64,000 bases of DNA from Thermoplasmata archaeon (GCA_021816865.1 JAKAWX010000005.1:1-64000); one strand, 5' to 3'. Positions 8,692 through 18,330 are shown, counted from the first letter of the stretch. The notes: generated by a model from the letters alone, not told the origin. Translations and numbers: made by a program.

Positions 8692-9315
8692 TTGAGTGAG
8701 CCGATCTACGATGAACGATACGCTCGGCCCGGCCTGTATTGGGGAAGCAAGCCCACCGGACTCGCACGCGACGTCCTTCGCATAGCGCGCTCACTTCCGC
8801 GCTCCCCCCGTACCTTGGTCGACCTGGGTTCCGGTGAGGGCCGAGACTCGATCTACTTTGCCCGGCGAGGCTACCGGGTCTTGGGCGTGGACATCTCGAG
8901 CGTGGGAGTCCGAAAGGCGGAGCGGCGCGCGTCTCGGCTCGGGGTCAACGTTCGATTTCTCGTCGGGGACATTCGGACCTACCGACTGAGCCGTCGGGTG
9001 GACGTGGTGTTTTGCTCGGGCGCCCTGAACAACCTCCCTCGTCGGATCCGGGCGGCCCGATTTGAACACTTCAAAGCCCACACCGCGCCGGGGGGAATCA
9101 ACGCGATGAACGCCGACGTACCGAAACCGTACATCCCACCCTACTCGATGAATCCATTCTCGTCTCCGTTCCGCTCGGGAGAGCTGCTGGGCTACTACGG
9201 GGATTGGCAGATCTTGGATTCGGGCCAGGTGGAGTTCGTTTCCAACGCCAGCGGCGTTCCCCATCGGAAGGCGATGGACGTGGTCATTGCCCGGAAGCCG
9301 GATCCGGACTCGTAG
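8692..9315 (+). CDS. SAM-dependent methyltransferase (TehB-like)
   Basis: A 207-residue class I methyltransferase. Motif I reads VDLGSGEGRDSIYFA, closely like TehB-type enzymes that methylate small toxic or metabolic substrates. Motif II has GVDIS, and the region after the acidic GDI continues into an FCSG strand. The TTG start at 8692 is supported by a strong ribosome-binding stretch, GGTAGGGAGGAG, 9 bases upstream. A TATA-like TCTTATCC lies further upstream. The substrate is unknown. It converges on a surface-protein gene with 65 bases between. Confidence 0.8.
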   Translation: MSEPIYDERYARPGLYWGSKPTGLARDVLRIARSLPRSPRTLVDLGSGEGRDSIYFARRGYRVLGVDISSVGVRKAERRASRLGVNVRFLVGDIRTYRLSRRVDVVFCSGALNNLPRRIRAARFEHFKAHTAPGGINAMNADVPKPYIPPYSMNPFSSPFRSGELLGYYGDWQILDSGQVEFVSNASGVPHRKAMDVVIARKPDPDS

Positions 9316-9380
9316 CCGATAGTGGGGCGTGGTCGAGCCCAACGATCGTCGGCGAGAGGGCGGAGAGGGGCTCCCCGGGG

Positions 9381-11375
9381 TTACGGATCGCGCCCCAGGT
9401 CCGTTCGAGGCGCGGAAGGCTGTCCGAGCGCGACCCGGCGGCCCCGGCTCGAGATGCGCCAGGAAGCGATACCGGCGGCCGCGCCGATCGCCGTCGTGAC
9501 GAGGAGGAGTTCCCCGACCGGCGCGGTCGGCCCGGCCGACGAGCCCACCGGGGGCGAGGTCCCGGGCGCCGCCGCGACGAACGTCAGATCGACCGTCACG
9601 GAGTGGCCGACGACGACGACCTGTCCCGTGGAGCTCGAGACGAGCGAGAAGCCCGGTACGGTATCCACCGCGTAGAGGTAGCTCCCGTTCGGCTCGTGCC
9701 ATTCGATCGTGCCGTTGGAGGAGGCGAGGATGCTCCCTACGAGGGTGACGCGGAAGGAGGTGCCGGCGGTGAGACCGCTCTCCACGAACCGGATCGGATA
9801 GAGGTTGAGCGCGAACGTCACTCCGAGCGCGATCCCCGAACCGTCGATCGTGAACCGGCCGCTCGCCGGGCTCACCGAGTACGAGAGGTTGATCGACCCC
9901 ACGGAGAAGTTGTACGTCCCGTTCGGCTCCGTGAGCGAGAGCGTGGGGCCGCTGCTCACCACGGCGGGCTGTCCGGTCACCGTCACCGACCAGGGGAGCG
10001 ACCCGACGAGCCCGCTCTCCGTGAAGGTCACGGGGAAGATCGACCCGTCGAACGTCACGGGAACCGTGACGGCCGAGCCGGCGACCGAGAACTCGCCCGA
10101 CGCGGGTTGGGGACCGAGGGCGATATCCGCGGAGGCGACGGTGTAGGCATAGCTGCCGTTCGGTTCAGTGAAGGAGAGGTTGGTGGTCGTGCTCTCGAAC
10201 GACGAGCCGCGGGTGAGGTTCACCCACCACGCGGTGCCGGCCGGGAGACCCGACTCCGTGAAGGAGACCGGTTCCACGGCGACCGCGCCGCTCCGGACGG
10301 CGAGGTTCTCGAGCGTCGTGACGATCGGCACGACCCACGACTCGGTGGTCATCGACCACCAGATGTAGATCGAGCCCACGGTCGAGTTGGCGGCGTACCG
10401 GCCGTCCTGGACCGCGAGCGCCTCGGAGACGCCGTTGCCGCCGCTCCCGAGCGAGATTTGGACGGTGAGCCGGTCGATCGGAACCGACGCCGCCGCGAAC
10501 TGCGTGGTGAGCTTCGAGATCGCGACGGGCCACTTCGCGGGGCTCGCGTCCGACTGCGCCTCGATGTCGACGAAGTCGACGACCTTCGCGATGGCGCCGT
10601 AGCTCCAGTGGTCCTTCTGGAGGTCCCCCTCGAGCAGGGCCCGGCCGGACGGGTACGCGTAGGCGAGCCGATGGTACTGGTGGCAGATCGCCGTGGCCGA
10701 GGTGTAGTAGGCGAGCGCCGCCGTGAAGTTCCAGGTCCACGAGGGGAAGAACGTCAGGCTCGGTTCGTAGTCGATCATGATCCCACCGAACAGCGGGGAG
10801 AGCGAGCTCGCCGCGATCCTCACGTTCGGGAGGCTCTCGACCCGAGCGGTCAGGGTGACCCCGGCCGGAAGGTGGGAGCTGAGCTGCTGCGCCCAGGCAT
10901 TGAGCGTCGCGATGTCGGGGGTGTTGTTCGCGAGGCTCCGGCCGAGGTCGATGGTGTCGCCGGCCTTCAGGAGGTGGGCGATCCCGGCGATGTAGGAGAC
11001 TTGGCCCGAGTTGTAGGCCTCGAGGGTGACCCGAGCTCCGGTCGGAGCGGAACTCGTGGAAGAGAGGTCACCTATCGACGGCGTGGCATGAGAGAGGGGG
11101 GGCAGGGACGAGAGCAGAAGGGCAGCGCAGAGGACGGTCAGGAGGAGCGCGATCCCTCCGAACCGCGTCGGCGGTCCGTCCCGGGGTGCCCGTGGCCCAC
11201 CGATCCGGTTGAGGGGTCGACCCCGAAAAGGAGTGGTTGCACCCCGCGACCCGCGCGACTCCCGGACGGGAATGAAGCCGGTCCCCGGAGCGACGGGCGC
11301 CGCCGACCCGGACCCGACGAGCGGCCCCTGCCTTTCTTGCGCTCCCCTACGCATTGGGCAACTTGGTGTGCACAT
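9381..11375 (-). CDS. Membrane-anchored surface protein with three SGLP-type repeats
   Basis: A 664-residue protein. A charged N-terminus (1-72) precedes a hydrophobic segment at 73-92, followed by a roughly 270-residue globular domain with many aromatic residues and a TIM-barrel-like alternation. Three beta repeats (about 375-600) follow. Each begins with a form of FTESGLPAGTAW and contains a later EPNGSY box. A membrane helix at 621-639 with a basic tail closes the protein, so most of it lies outside the cell. The ATG at 11375 is supported by GGAAGGAGTAG immediately upstream. A shorter start nearer the hydrophobic segment is possible. Function is unknown; a glycan-related role is only a guess. 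Confidence 0.8.
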   Translation of the reverse strand: MCTPSCPMRRGAQERQGPLVGSGSAAPVAPGTGFIPVRESRGSRGATTPFRGRPLNRIGGPRAPRDGPPTRFGGIALLLTVLCAALLLSSLPPLSHATPSIGDLSSTSSAPTGARVTLEAYNSGQVSYIAGIAHLLKAGDTIDLGRSLANNTPDIATLNAWAQQLSSHLPAGVTLTARVESLPNVRIAASSLSPLFGGIMIDYEPSLTFFPSWTWNFTAALAYYTSATAICHQYHRLAYAYPSGRALLEGDLQKDHWSYGAIAKVVDFVDIEAQSDASPAKWPVAISKLTTQFAAASVPIDRLTVQISLGSGGNGVSEALAVQDGRYAANSTVGSIYIWWSMTTESWVVPIVTTLENLAVRSGAVAVEPVSFTESGLPAGTAWWVNLTRGSSFESTTTNLSFTEPNGSYAYTVASADIALGPQPASGEFSVAGSAVTVPVTFDGSIFPVTFTESGLVGSLPWSVTVTGQPAVVSSGPTLSLTEPNGTYNFSVGSINLSYSVSPASGRFTIDGSGIALGVTFALNLYPIRFVESGLTAGTSFRVTLVGSILASSNGTIEWHEPNGSYLYAVDTVPGFSLVSSSTGQVVVVGHSVTVDLTFVAAAPGTSPPVGSSAGPTAPVGELLLVTTAIGAAAGIASWRISSRGRRVALGQPSAPRTDLGRDP
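9600..10275 (-). repeat. Three coding copies of the ESGLP/EPNGSY repeat
   Basis: In-protein repeats of about 75-80 residues. The ESGL boxes lie near 10228-10272, 9989-10030 and 9750-9792. Each is followed by an EPNG(S/T)Y box. The copies differ at DNA level, so they are old domain duplications and not recent DNA repeats. Confidence 0.7.
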
Positions 11376-11388
11376 CCTACTCCTTCCT

Positions 11389-11706
11389 TTTGGTGCGAGC
11401 CCCGAACTCCTTGGCGCAAACCCCGAAGCGCCGGGCCGCCGGCGGGACGGGGCGTACCGCCGACGGACATGATCGGGACCCCACCACCGGCCCGCGCGGG
11501 GCGGTTCCTACTGGGGGTTCGAGGGGCGTCCGAACGAACGCTCGTCGCGCCTCAAGACCGGCCCCGCCCCCGAGGCGCTTTCGAGGGAAGAGCGGGCTCG
11601 GGCCCGGAGTTCGAGCCGACCGACCCCCCTGCCGGTCCGCGTCGAACTCGTCGTCGTCGGTCTCGGCCCGATCGTCCCCGTCGGCGGCGCGGCCCCAAAG
11701 TTGATG
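11389..11706 (+). other. Intergenic stretch between divergent surface-protein genes
   Basis: About 320 bases. The right edge has the TATA-like TGTATAAC (11706-11712) for the propeller gene. No gene is recognised; reading frames here are Arg/Pro-rich shadows. Confidence 0.4.
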
Positions 11707-11759
11707 TATAACACCCCCGGTCCCCCACCGCCGTCACCGGAGAGGCAGCGGACCATACC

Positions 11760-14465
11760 GTGCGGAACCTTGTCGTCCTACTGATCACCCTCACCGTGCT
11801 CCTCGACGGCGGGTTCCTTTTTGCCGCCGCCGCGCCCCCCGTGCCCCCGCCAGCGTCGCTCCCGGGCCTGAGCGCCATCGGGCCGTCGGGCTCGAGTTCC
11901 GTCACCCCGGGTCCCGGCGACTGGCCCACTTATCTGGAGAACACGGCGCACACTTCGGCGAACCCGTATGAGACGACGTTGTCCGTCTCCAACGCGAAGA
12001 GTCTCTCACAGGACTGGTCGTTCGCGAACCCGGGTCCGATCAGCGACTCCACGACCGTGGTCGGCACCACGGCCTACTTCGGCACGTGGGCCGGTTACGA
12101 ATACGCTCTCGACACGTCGAGCGGAGCCCTCCGTTGGAAGACCTACCTCGGGACCACCGTCTCGAGCGCCTGCGGTACGTTCGGGGTCGCGTCTTCGGCG
12201 ACGATCGCCAACGGCGACCTCTATATCGGTGGTGGGGACGGCAACTTCTACGTCCTCGATGCGTCGACCGGCGCGATCGAGTGGAAGGTGCTCGTCGGCG
12301 ACCCCAGCCAGGGCTACGCCCTCTGGGCGAGCCCGCTCCTCTACGATGGGTTCGCGTACGTCGGCGTGGCGAGCTTCTGCGACCAGCCCCTCGTCCCCGG
12401 CGGTCTCCTCCAGGTGAACCTCACGACGCACAGCATCCAAGCGGAGTTCCCCACGACCTCGAACGGCGAGCTCGGCGCCAGTGTCTGGGGAACGCCGACC
12501 GTCGACCCGACGACCAACACGATCTACCTCACGACGGGCAACGCGAAGGTCGGCGTTTCGGAGGCGATGGCGGACTCGATCGTCGCGATCAACGCCACCA
12601 CGCTCGCGCTCGAGTCGATGTGGCAGATACCTCCGGCCCAACAGATAGTCGACGGGGACTTCGGGAGCACCCCGACCTTCTTCGTACCGTCGTCCGGCAC
12701 GCCGATGGTCGCCGCGCTCGACAAGAACGGATACTTCTACGCGTTCCGGGCGAGCGACCTCGCCGCGGGGCCCGTCTGGGAGGAGCACCTCACGACCGGC
12801 CAAGCGGTCGGTTCCGCCTCGTTCGCGAACGGACTCCTCTTCGTAGGGACGGGTACCGCGACGTGGGACGGGACCAAGTCCTCCGGGGCGGCCTGGGCGC
12901 TGAACGCCGAGACCGGGGCGGTGGTCTGGGAGCGGCCCCTCTGGGGCCGGAGCGTCTCGGCGCCCGCCTACGCGAACGGCCTCCTGGCGGTCGACGGAGG
13001 CGACCACTTGTTCGTGCTGGACGCCGCGACGGGGGTGCGCCTCCGGTACTTCTCCTGCAACGCAACGTTCTTTTCACCGCCATCGATCTCCCACGCCCGT
13101 ATCTTCGCCGGATGCATGAACGGCGACGAGGAGGCGTTCTCGCTCCCGTCGGCCGGGGGCTCGCCGCTCAGCATCGCCTCGTTCTCGGCGTCGGTGGACC
13201 CGGTCGCGGCGGGGTCGTCGACGACCTTCACCACGGTCGCGAACGGAGGCGCGCTCCCCTACTCCTACTCCTACACGGGCCTCCCACCGGAGTGCACTTC
13301 GGCGATCGGCGCGTCCTTCTCGTGCACGCCGGCAGGACCCGGTGCCTATTCGGTCGGGGTGACCGTGACCGACTCGACCGGAGCGACCGCGACCGCTTCG
13401 ACCAATCTCACGGTGGCCCCGGTCTATTCCGTGGAGTTCTCGGAGACCGGCCTTCCGACGGGAACCTCGTGGTCGGTGGACCTCGGCGGAACGACCGAGA
13501 GCTCCGTGACCACGTCCCTATCATTCTCCGAGCCGAACGGCTCCTACGCGTTCACGATCGGCCCCGTCCCGGGAGAGGTCGCCACGCCCTCCTCCGGGAC
13601 GTGCGTCGTCACGGGCGCCGGCAGCTCGCTCGCGGTGTCGTTCGCTACCGGGCCACCGTCGATCGTCTCCTTCGGGGCGAGCCCGTCGACGATCGCCCTC
13701 GGAGGCTCGACCACGCTCTCGACGGTCGTGGGCGGCGGAGTCGGCCCCCTCACGTTCGCCTACTACGGTTTTCCGGTCGGCTGTGCCTCCGCGAATCTGA
13801 GCCAGCTTCCGTGCAGCCCCGCCGGCACAGGTACCTTCACCGTGGAGGTCGAAGTCACCGACACGGCCGCCAACGCCGCCTTCGCCAACACCACCTTCAC
13901 CGTGACCCCGAGCGGCGTGGCCGTGACGTTCAGCGAGACCGGGCTCCCCGGGGGCACTCGTTGGAACGTTACGCTCAACGGAGTGACGCTCGGCTCGATG
14001 ACGAACACGATCGTCTTCCAGGAGCCCGCCGGCACGTACCATTGGCTGGCCGAGCCGGTCCCCCACCACGTGGCCAGAACTCAGGACGGGTCCGTGACGG
14101 TGGGCACGCTCGCCCGGTCGGTCCCGGTAACGTACGTCTTCGCCTACCTGGCCACTTTCACAGAATCGGGCCTCCCGAGCGGCACCCACTGGAGCGTGAC
14201 CCTACGGACCGTGACCTTAGGCTCGACGGCGACCACCCTCGCGTTCTGGACCCCCAACGGAACCTACGCCTACGCCGTCGAGCCGGTCTCCGGCTACACC
14301 GGTGTGGGGTCACCGTCGAGCGTCGTCGTGGCCCACGCTCCGACCTTCCTAACGGTGACGTTCTCTCCCTCCGCTCTGGGTCCGGCACGCGCCCTCCCGG
14401 CCGCCACGGGAGAGATATGCGCTGCGGCGACACCGCGTGCCGCGCTCCCCGGGCGGCCGACTTAA
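11760..14465 (+). CDS. Secreted PQQ-type beta-propeller protein with PKD-like and SGLP repeats
   Basis: A 901-residue exported protein. It has a signal peptide (about 1-24), then a beta-propeller of PQQ/WD-like blades at 55-465 with repeating phrases such as LYIGGGDGNFYVLDASTG. A PKD-like Ig domain (470-555) comes next, then an ETGLPTGTSW repeat (from about 556), a second PKD-like domain (645-715) and two more SGLP repeats (from about 719 and 796). It has no C-terminal membrane anchor, unlike the preceding protein. It starts at the GTG at 11760 with TGTATAAC about 50 bases upstream. The propeller closely parallels that of the protein at 44127. Whether it binds a quinone is unknown; the family also includes purely structural propellers. 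Confidence 0.8.
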   Translation: MRNLVVLLITLTVLLDGGFLFAAAAPPVPPPASLPGLSAIGPSGSSSVTPGPGDWPTYLENTAHTSANPYETTLSVSNAKSLSQDWSFANPGPISDSTTVVGTTAYFGTWAGYEYALDTSSGALRWKTYLGTTVSSACGTFGVASSATIANGDLYIGGGDGNFYVLDASTGAIEWKVLVGDPSQGYALWASPLLYDGFAYVGVASFCDQPLVPGGLLQVNLTTHSIQAEFPTTSNGELGASVWGTPTVDPTTNTIYLTTGNAKVGVSEAMADSIVAINATTLALESMWQIPPAQQIVDGDFGSTPTFFVPSSGTPMVAALDKNGYFYAFRASDLAAGPVWEEHLTTGQAVGSASFANGLLFVGTGTATWDGTKSSGAAWALNAETGAVVWERPLWGRSVSAPAYANGLLAVDGGDHLFVLDAATGVRLRYFSCNATFFSPPSISHARIFAGCMNGDEEAFSLPSAGGSPLSIASFSASVDPVAAGSSTTFTTVANGGALPYSYSYTGLPPECTSAIGASFSCTPAGPGAYSVGVTVTDSTGATATASTNLTVAPVYSVEFSETGLPTGTSWSVDLGGTTESSVTTSLSFSEPNGSYAFTIGPVPGEVATPSSGTCVVTGAGSSLAVSFATGPPSIVSFGASPSTIALGGSTTLSTVVGGGVGPLTFAYYGFPVGCASANLSQLPCSPAGTGTFTVEVEVTDTAANAAFANTTFTVTPSGVAVTFSETGLPGGTRWNVTLNGVTLGSMTNTIVFQEPAGTYHWLAEPVPHHVARTQDGSVTVGTLARSVPVTYVFAYLATFTESGLPSGTHWSVTLRTVTLGSTATTLAFWTPNGTYAYAVEPVSGYTGVGSPSSVVVAHAPTFLTVTFSPSALGPARALPAATGEICAAATPRAALPGRPT

Positions 14466-14923
14466 GGCAGAAACGGCCGCCAACGGCGACGCCCCGCCGA
14501 AAGGGTCGACCTCCGGGCCCCGGGCTCTCCCACACGGGCGCGCGGCGCGGTGAACAAACGGCACTCGCATGGTCTGGGCTCCACAGGCTCGAGTGAGGGG
14601 AGGAGGTGCATCGAACGATCGACCCAGAACGGGTTTCCGGGAAGCCGTGGGAGCCCTGCGCGCGCGGCTCGGTCGTAACCACCTACGAGGGTGGACCGCC
14701 CCCGGCGGGCGCCCGGAAGGGAGAGAACCACCCTCGCGACACGGGCGAGGGATGGCGTTCGAGGGTATCTCCGATGTGGGACCCGGGCCCCCCGAGCTCC
14801 TCCGAGGTCGCTCTCGGCCTCACAGGGACCCTAGGGCAGCCTTCCTACCGCCCCGGGCGGGAGCGCCAGAGGGAAGAAGGAGACGCGCCTGAGGACGAGG
14901 CGGTCGTCCCCGGGTGAGGTCGA
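14466..14923 (+). other. Intergenic stretch, no gene seen
   Basis: About 460 bases between the propeller gene and osmC. Several overlapping frames on both strands are Arg/Gly/Pro-rich, without hydrophobic cores or motifs. No promoter stands out. Confidence 0.4.
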
Positions 14924-15412
14924 ATGGAAACAGAGCAGACGGTCGTGCTGGAGCGCGCCGAGAAGTACCAGTTCGAGGTCCGGTTCACGGGCAAGAGCTA
15001 CGCGAACCTCCGTGTCGACGAGGGAAGTCCTCCGGGCACCGACACGGCTCCCAACCCGTCCCGGATGCTGGCGGTGGCCGTGGGCCACTGCCTGAGCTCG
15101 AGTCTCCTCTTCTGCCTCGAACGTTCCCGTGCGGAGGTCGGACCCGTGACGACCCGGGTCCGGACGACCCTCGCCCGCAACGATCGGGGCCGCTGGAGGA
15201 TCCAGGGGATCGAGGTGGAGATCGACGCGGAGGTTCGCGGGCCGGAGAGCGACCTGAAGCTCGCCCGCTGCCGGGAGATGTTCGAGGACTTCTGCATCGT
15301 CACCGACAGCGTTCGGCACGGGGTCCCGGTCCGGGTCACGGTGGGCGGGCTCGCCACCTCGCCGCCGGGGCCCGGCCCCGCGGACCACTCACCCTCGGAG
15401 ACGGCGCGCTGA
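14924..15412 (+). CDS. OsmC/Ohr-family protein
   Basis: A 162-residue OsmC-type protein. The family reduces organic hydroperoxides with two reactive cysteines and forms an intertwined dimer in the cytoplasm. The N-terminal beta-sheet is followed by GHCLSSSLLFCLERS (Cys56 at the position of the first catalytic Cys). A later FEDFCIVTDSVRHGVPV holds the second. The ATG at 14924 is the only sensible start. The acidic DRSVRHG-type end and the length fit the archaeal OsmC branch. No redox partner gene is adjacent. The natural substrate is not known. Confidence 0.8.
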   Translation: METEQTVVLERAEKYQFEVRFTGKSYANLRVDEGSPPGTDTAPNPSRMLAVAVGHCLSSSLLFCLERSRAEVGPVTTRVRTTLARNDRGRWRIQGIEVEIDAEVRGPESDLKLARCREMFEDFCIVTDSVRHGVPVRVTVGGLATSPPGPGPADHSPSETAR

Positions 15413-15490
15413 GAGGTCCCTAGCCCGCGGCCGCCCCGGGGAGCGCCGTAACGGACCGACCGCCGTTCCTTGGCCGGGCCCGCCATTGTA

Positions 15491-15499
15491 GATATACAT
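15491..15499 (+). promoter_or_regulatory. TATA-like box for the secreted protein at 15526
   Basis: GATATACAT about 31 bases upstream of the ATG. It lies in a locally AT-rich island within very GC-rich DNA. Confidence 0.5.
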
Positions 15500-15525
15500 C
15501 AAGCCCATCGCCCCAGCGATCGACC

Positions 15526-16941
15526 ATGCGGGCTTCGACCCTGGGCTCGGTGCTGGTGAGCGTCCTTCTGTTCTCGACCGTCGCCGGAGCGGCCGTGGCG
15601 GTCCCCGTCGGGGCCGCAGCGAGCGGAGCCCTCATGCCCCGGCCCGCCGCGCCGGCGGTCACGCCGGGCCCCGGGTCGTTCGCCCTGGTATCGAACTTCG
15701 AGGACGGGGCCCTCGACGGCTGGACCGTCGTCTCGGGGAGCGCGGCGGTCTCGACCGCCGAGACCTACGGTGGGGAGCCGAGCCTCGTATCGCAGGCGCG
15801 GCCCGGAGCCCCGCAGGTGGACCGGGCCTCCGGGATCGTCGCCGGCGGTTCGTTCGTCTCGATGCAGGTTGCGATCCACGCCGGGTCGAAGGGCTCGGGG
15901 TTCTTCGGCCTCGCGAGCTCGCAGGGGGTTCCCGTCGCCGTGGTCGGCGTCCGGAACGGCGAGGTCTACGCCGGCGCCACGCCGTCGACCGCCTCCGCCG
16001 TCGAACCGGTCCCGACCGGGACCGCCCAACCGGCGGGCTGGGTCTACTTCGCCGTGAACGTCTACCCGGTCGACGGAAAGGGCGGGAGCCCCCCGGCCTG
16101 GCAGATGGACGTCTTCGTCGACCGCTCCGACCAGATCGCCGCCGCCGGGGTCTCCGTGTCCGCCGCCGGGAGCTACGCCGAGGCCGTGATCGGGACCATG
16201 GTCGGGACCGTCGCGTACTCGGACATCGTCGTGTCGAACTACGAGATCCCGATCTACCTTCCGGGGTACAACAACATGGAGGGGTACGGCCAGGGGTCGG
16301 GTCTCCTGGTGCAGCTGCTCCCCGCGTTCACCACGCTGACCGCGCAGATGACGCTCTCCTCGTGGAACGTTCCCCAGACCGGGATCCTCAGCTTCCAGAT
16401 CAACGCGATGAACTACTACGGGACGACCCGGTCGACGTGCAAGGGATTCTTCCAGCTCGGGATCGACCTCGACCCGAACGGCACCATCGCCCCCTGGTAC
16501 GTTCCCGGGGTGAACTGCTTCGCGCACTACTTCCTCCCGTCCAACAACCCGGCCGTCGGAGCGGGGTTCGCTTCGCCGAGCCCGACCCACCTCTCGCTCA
16601 CGATCCAGGACCGGCCCGCGACGAAGGAGATCCTGTTCCAGATCGTCGACCACTCGGTCGGGCTCTCGCTCCGGTACTGGAACGCCACGATCCCCTACGA
16701 CGGGACCGAGTTCTTCGGCTCCTACACCCAGATCGAGTGGCAGCCGTGCTGCTCGAACTACCCGATCTCGGAGTACTCCCTGAACGCCCGCATGTACGGC
16801 CTCACGATCTCGGGCGGGAACCTCTCGGCCCCCGAGCCCCTCGGCGCGGCCTACATGCTTCCGTTCATCCTGGACACCCCGTCGTCGTGGAGCTTCACCT
16901 ACTACGACGGGCCGTCCGCCGGGTACGTCCAGCGCGCCTAG
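15526..16941 (+). CDS. Secreted protein with jelly-roll-like N-terminal domain (hypothetical)
   Basis: A 471-residue protein with a clear signal peptide (about 1-30) and no membrane anchor after it. Residues 55-240 start with NFEDGALDGWTVVSG and have a beta-rich pattern like carbohydrate-binding or LamG-type jelly rolls. The rest is rich in Tyr, Trp and Asn, with pairs of Cys (including CC near residue 406), as in extracellular enzymes or adhesins. The start ATG sits just downstream of GATATACAT. No catalytic motif could be assigned. It may bind or cleave polysaccharide, but that is only inferred from composition. Confidence 0.75.
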   Translation: MRASTLGSVLVSVLLFSTVAGAAVAVPVGAAASGALMPRPAAPAVTPGPGSFALVSNFEDGALDGWTVVSGSAAVSTAETYGGEPSLVSQARPGAPQVDRASGIVAGGSFVSMQVAIHAGSKGSGFFGLASSQGVPVAVVGVRNGEVYAGATPSTASAVEPVPTGTAQPAGWVYFAVNVYPVDGKGGSPPAWQMDVFVDRSDQIAAAGVSVSAAGSYAEAVIGTMVGTVAYSDIVVSNYEIPIYLPGYNNMEGYGQGSGLLVQLLPAFTTLTAQMTLSSWNVPQTGILSFQINAMNYYGTTRSTCKGFFQLGIDLDPNGTIAPWYVPGVNCFAHYFLPSNNPAVGAGFASPSPTHLSLTIQDRPATKEILFQIVDHSVGLSLRYWNATIPYDGTEFFGSYTQIEWQPCCSNYPISEYSLNARMYGLTISGGNLSAPEPLGAAYMLPFILDTPSSWSFTYYDGPSAGYVQRA

Positions 16942-16959
16942 CCTCGCCGGGGAAGGACG

Positions 16960-18066
16960 TCAGGGGCCGTCGCGCGGCGGCGGTTCCCGTCGCTCCAGCT
17001 TCCGGCGGCGGCCTTGCCTTCCCGGAAGGGCCGGCGCGGGGACGAACCGACCGGTCCCCTGGTCCCGCGCGGCGGGGGCTCTGGGGCTCGTCTCGCCGAG
17101 CGCTCCCGGCCCCACGGGCGCCGCCGGGGTCGATCCCCAGTCCCCGAGCGCCGCGCCGAACAGGTCCATCGCCCGCCGCTGGCGGGCCGGGTCCGTTTCG
17201 AGGTATCTCATCGTGGTCGACAGGTTCTGGTGACGGAGGAACTCCTGCACGGACCGGTAGACCCCGTCCCTCGAGGCCGCCGGCGACTCGAGCAGGGTCC
17301 TCTCGAGGAGCGTGGCCCCCGACCGCCGGAACATGTGGGTCGAGAGTTTCACCTCGACGCCGTTCCGCTCGAGCCTCCGCTCGAGGATCCGCATCCATCC
17401 GTTCGGTCCTCCCTCGCCGTACGGGACCAGGCGCTCCCCCTTGCGATGCAGCAAGAGCTCGGGCGGAGGCAGTTCCAACGGCCACCGACGCAGCTGCCGA
17501 CGGACGGCGCGCTCCCGCCATTCAAGATACCCCTTGAGGGCCTCGGGGAGCGCCGGATGCATCGGCATCCAGGCGAGCTTGGGCGTTCCCCGGCCCTTCC
17601 CCCGCACGAGGAGGCGACGACCGGCGAGATCGAGGTCCTCCGTGCGGAGCCGGATCCACTCGATCCGCCGGAGCCCCTGACCGAGGCCGAGCAGGACGAC
17701 GAGGCGGAGGAGGGGATCGTTCCGGCTCACGTCGAGGACCGCTCTCGCCTGGACCTCGGTGAGCCAGCGGACGCGCCGCGGGGGCCGGGGCCGGGGAAGC
17801 CCGACCTCGTGGAAGACGAAGTTGCGGGAGGTCCGTGCGAGGTCGGCGAGGACCGCGAGCTGCCACGGGTCGTCGTGCAGCCGGTAGCGGAGCCACCTCG
17901 CGTCCTCGGCGCTCCACGCCCGTGGGTCGGCCGGCCGACCCGACCGCCGCAGAACGGTCGTGGCCCGCCGCGCGACCCAACGGTACTGGTGGATCGTCCG
18001 CGGAAGGCATCCCCGTTCCTTCTTGAGGGCGAGCCATCGGGCCACCGCGTCGTCGTCCGAGGCCAT
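16960..18066 (-). CDS. Tyrosine recombinase (XerC/D- or XerA-like)
   Basis: A 368-residue phage-integrase-family recombinase with a complete active site: Arg133 in GLRRIE, the beta-hairpin Lys157, His244-xx-Arg247 in STHMFRRSG, His279 in LRHQN and the nucleophile Tyr288 in TMRYL. An N-terminal SAM-like DNA-binding domain (about 1-90) precedes it. The ATG at 18066 is chosen; a longer frame upstream is Pro/Gly-rich noise. The C-terminus (from about 300) is an extra basic, Pro-rich tail. It could be a housekeeping dimer resolvase or the integrase of the patch of broken and toxin genes that follows. No attachment site was identified. Confidence 0.9.
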   Translation of the reverse strand: MASDDDAVARWLALKKERGCLPRTIHQYRWVARRATTVLRRSGRPADPRAWSAEDARWLRYRLHDDPWQLAVLADLARTSRNFVFHEVGLPRPRPPRRVRWLTEVQARAVLDVSRNDPLLRLVVLLGLGQGLRRIEWIRLRTEDLDLAGRRLLVRGKGRGTPKLAWMPMHPALPEALKGYLEWRERAVRRQLRRWPLELPPPELLLHRKGERLVPYGEGGPNGWMRILERRLERNGVEVKLSTHMFRRSGATLLERTLLESPAASRDGVYRSVQEFLRHQNLSTTMRYLETDPARQRRAMDLFGAALGDWGSTPAAPVGPGALGETSPRAPAARDQGTGRFVPAPALPGRQGRRRKLERREPPPRDGP

Positions 18067-18330
18067 GCCGGGGGTGGGTTCGTTCCCCGAAGAGCCCACC
18101 GACGCTCGCGAACGGTGAAAACTGCGGCCGCCGCGTGGGCCTCCCGGATTCCCGGTGTCGGGGCCGGCTCGAAGAGGAAGGCCGCTCGAACGGGCCGTTT
18201 CGGCCGAGTCACTCCACGTCGCGCCGTCGAGGGAATGGGGGCGACTTTCCAAGCCCGGCGACCGCCGGGTCCCGGCGGGAGCGCAGCGCATGCTGGCCCG
18301 CGTCCGCGGCGAGCTCGCTCTCGCACGGAA

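Noticed and set aside
9204-11711. An 835-codon open frame on the plus strand opposite the first surface protein
   Set aside because: It is very rich in Arg, Gly and Asp with no hydrophobic core. The opposite-strand protein has domains, a ribosome-binding site and a membrane helix. GC-rich codon use produces such shadows.
14462-14731. An 89-codon minus-strand frame in the gap before the OsmC gene
   Set aside because: Arg/Pro-rich, no motif, no promoter and no ribosome-binding stretch.
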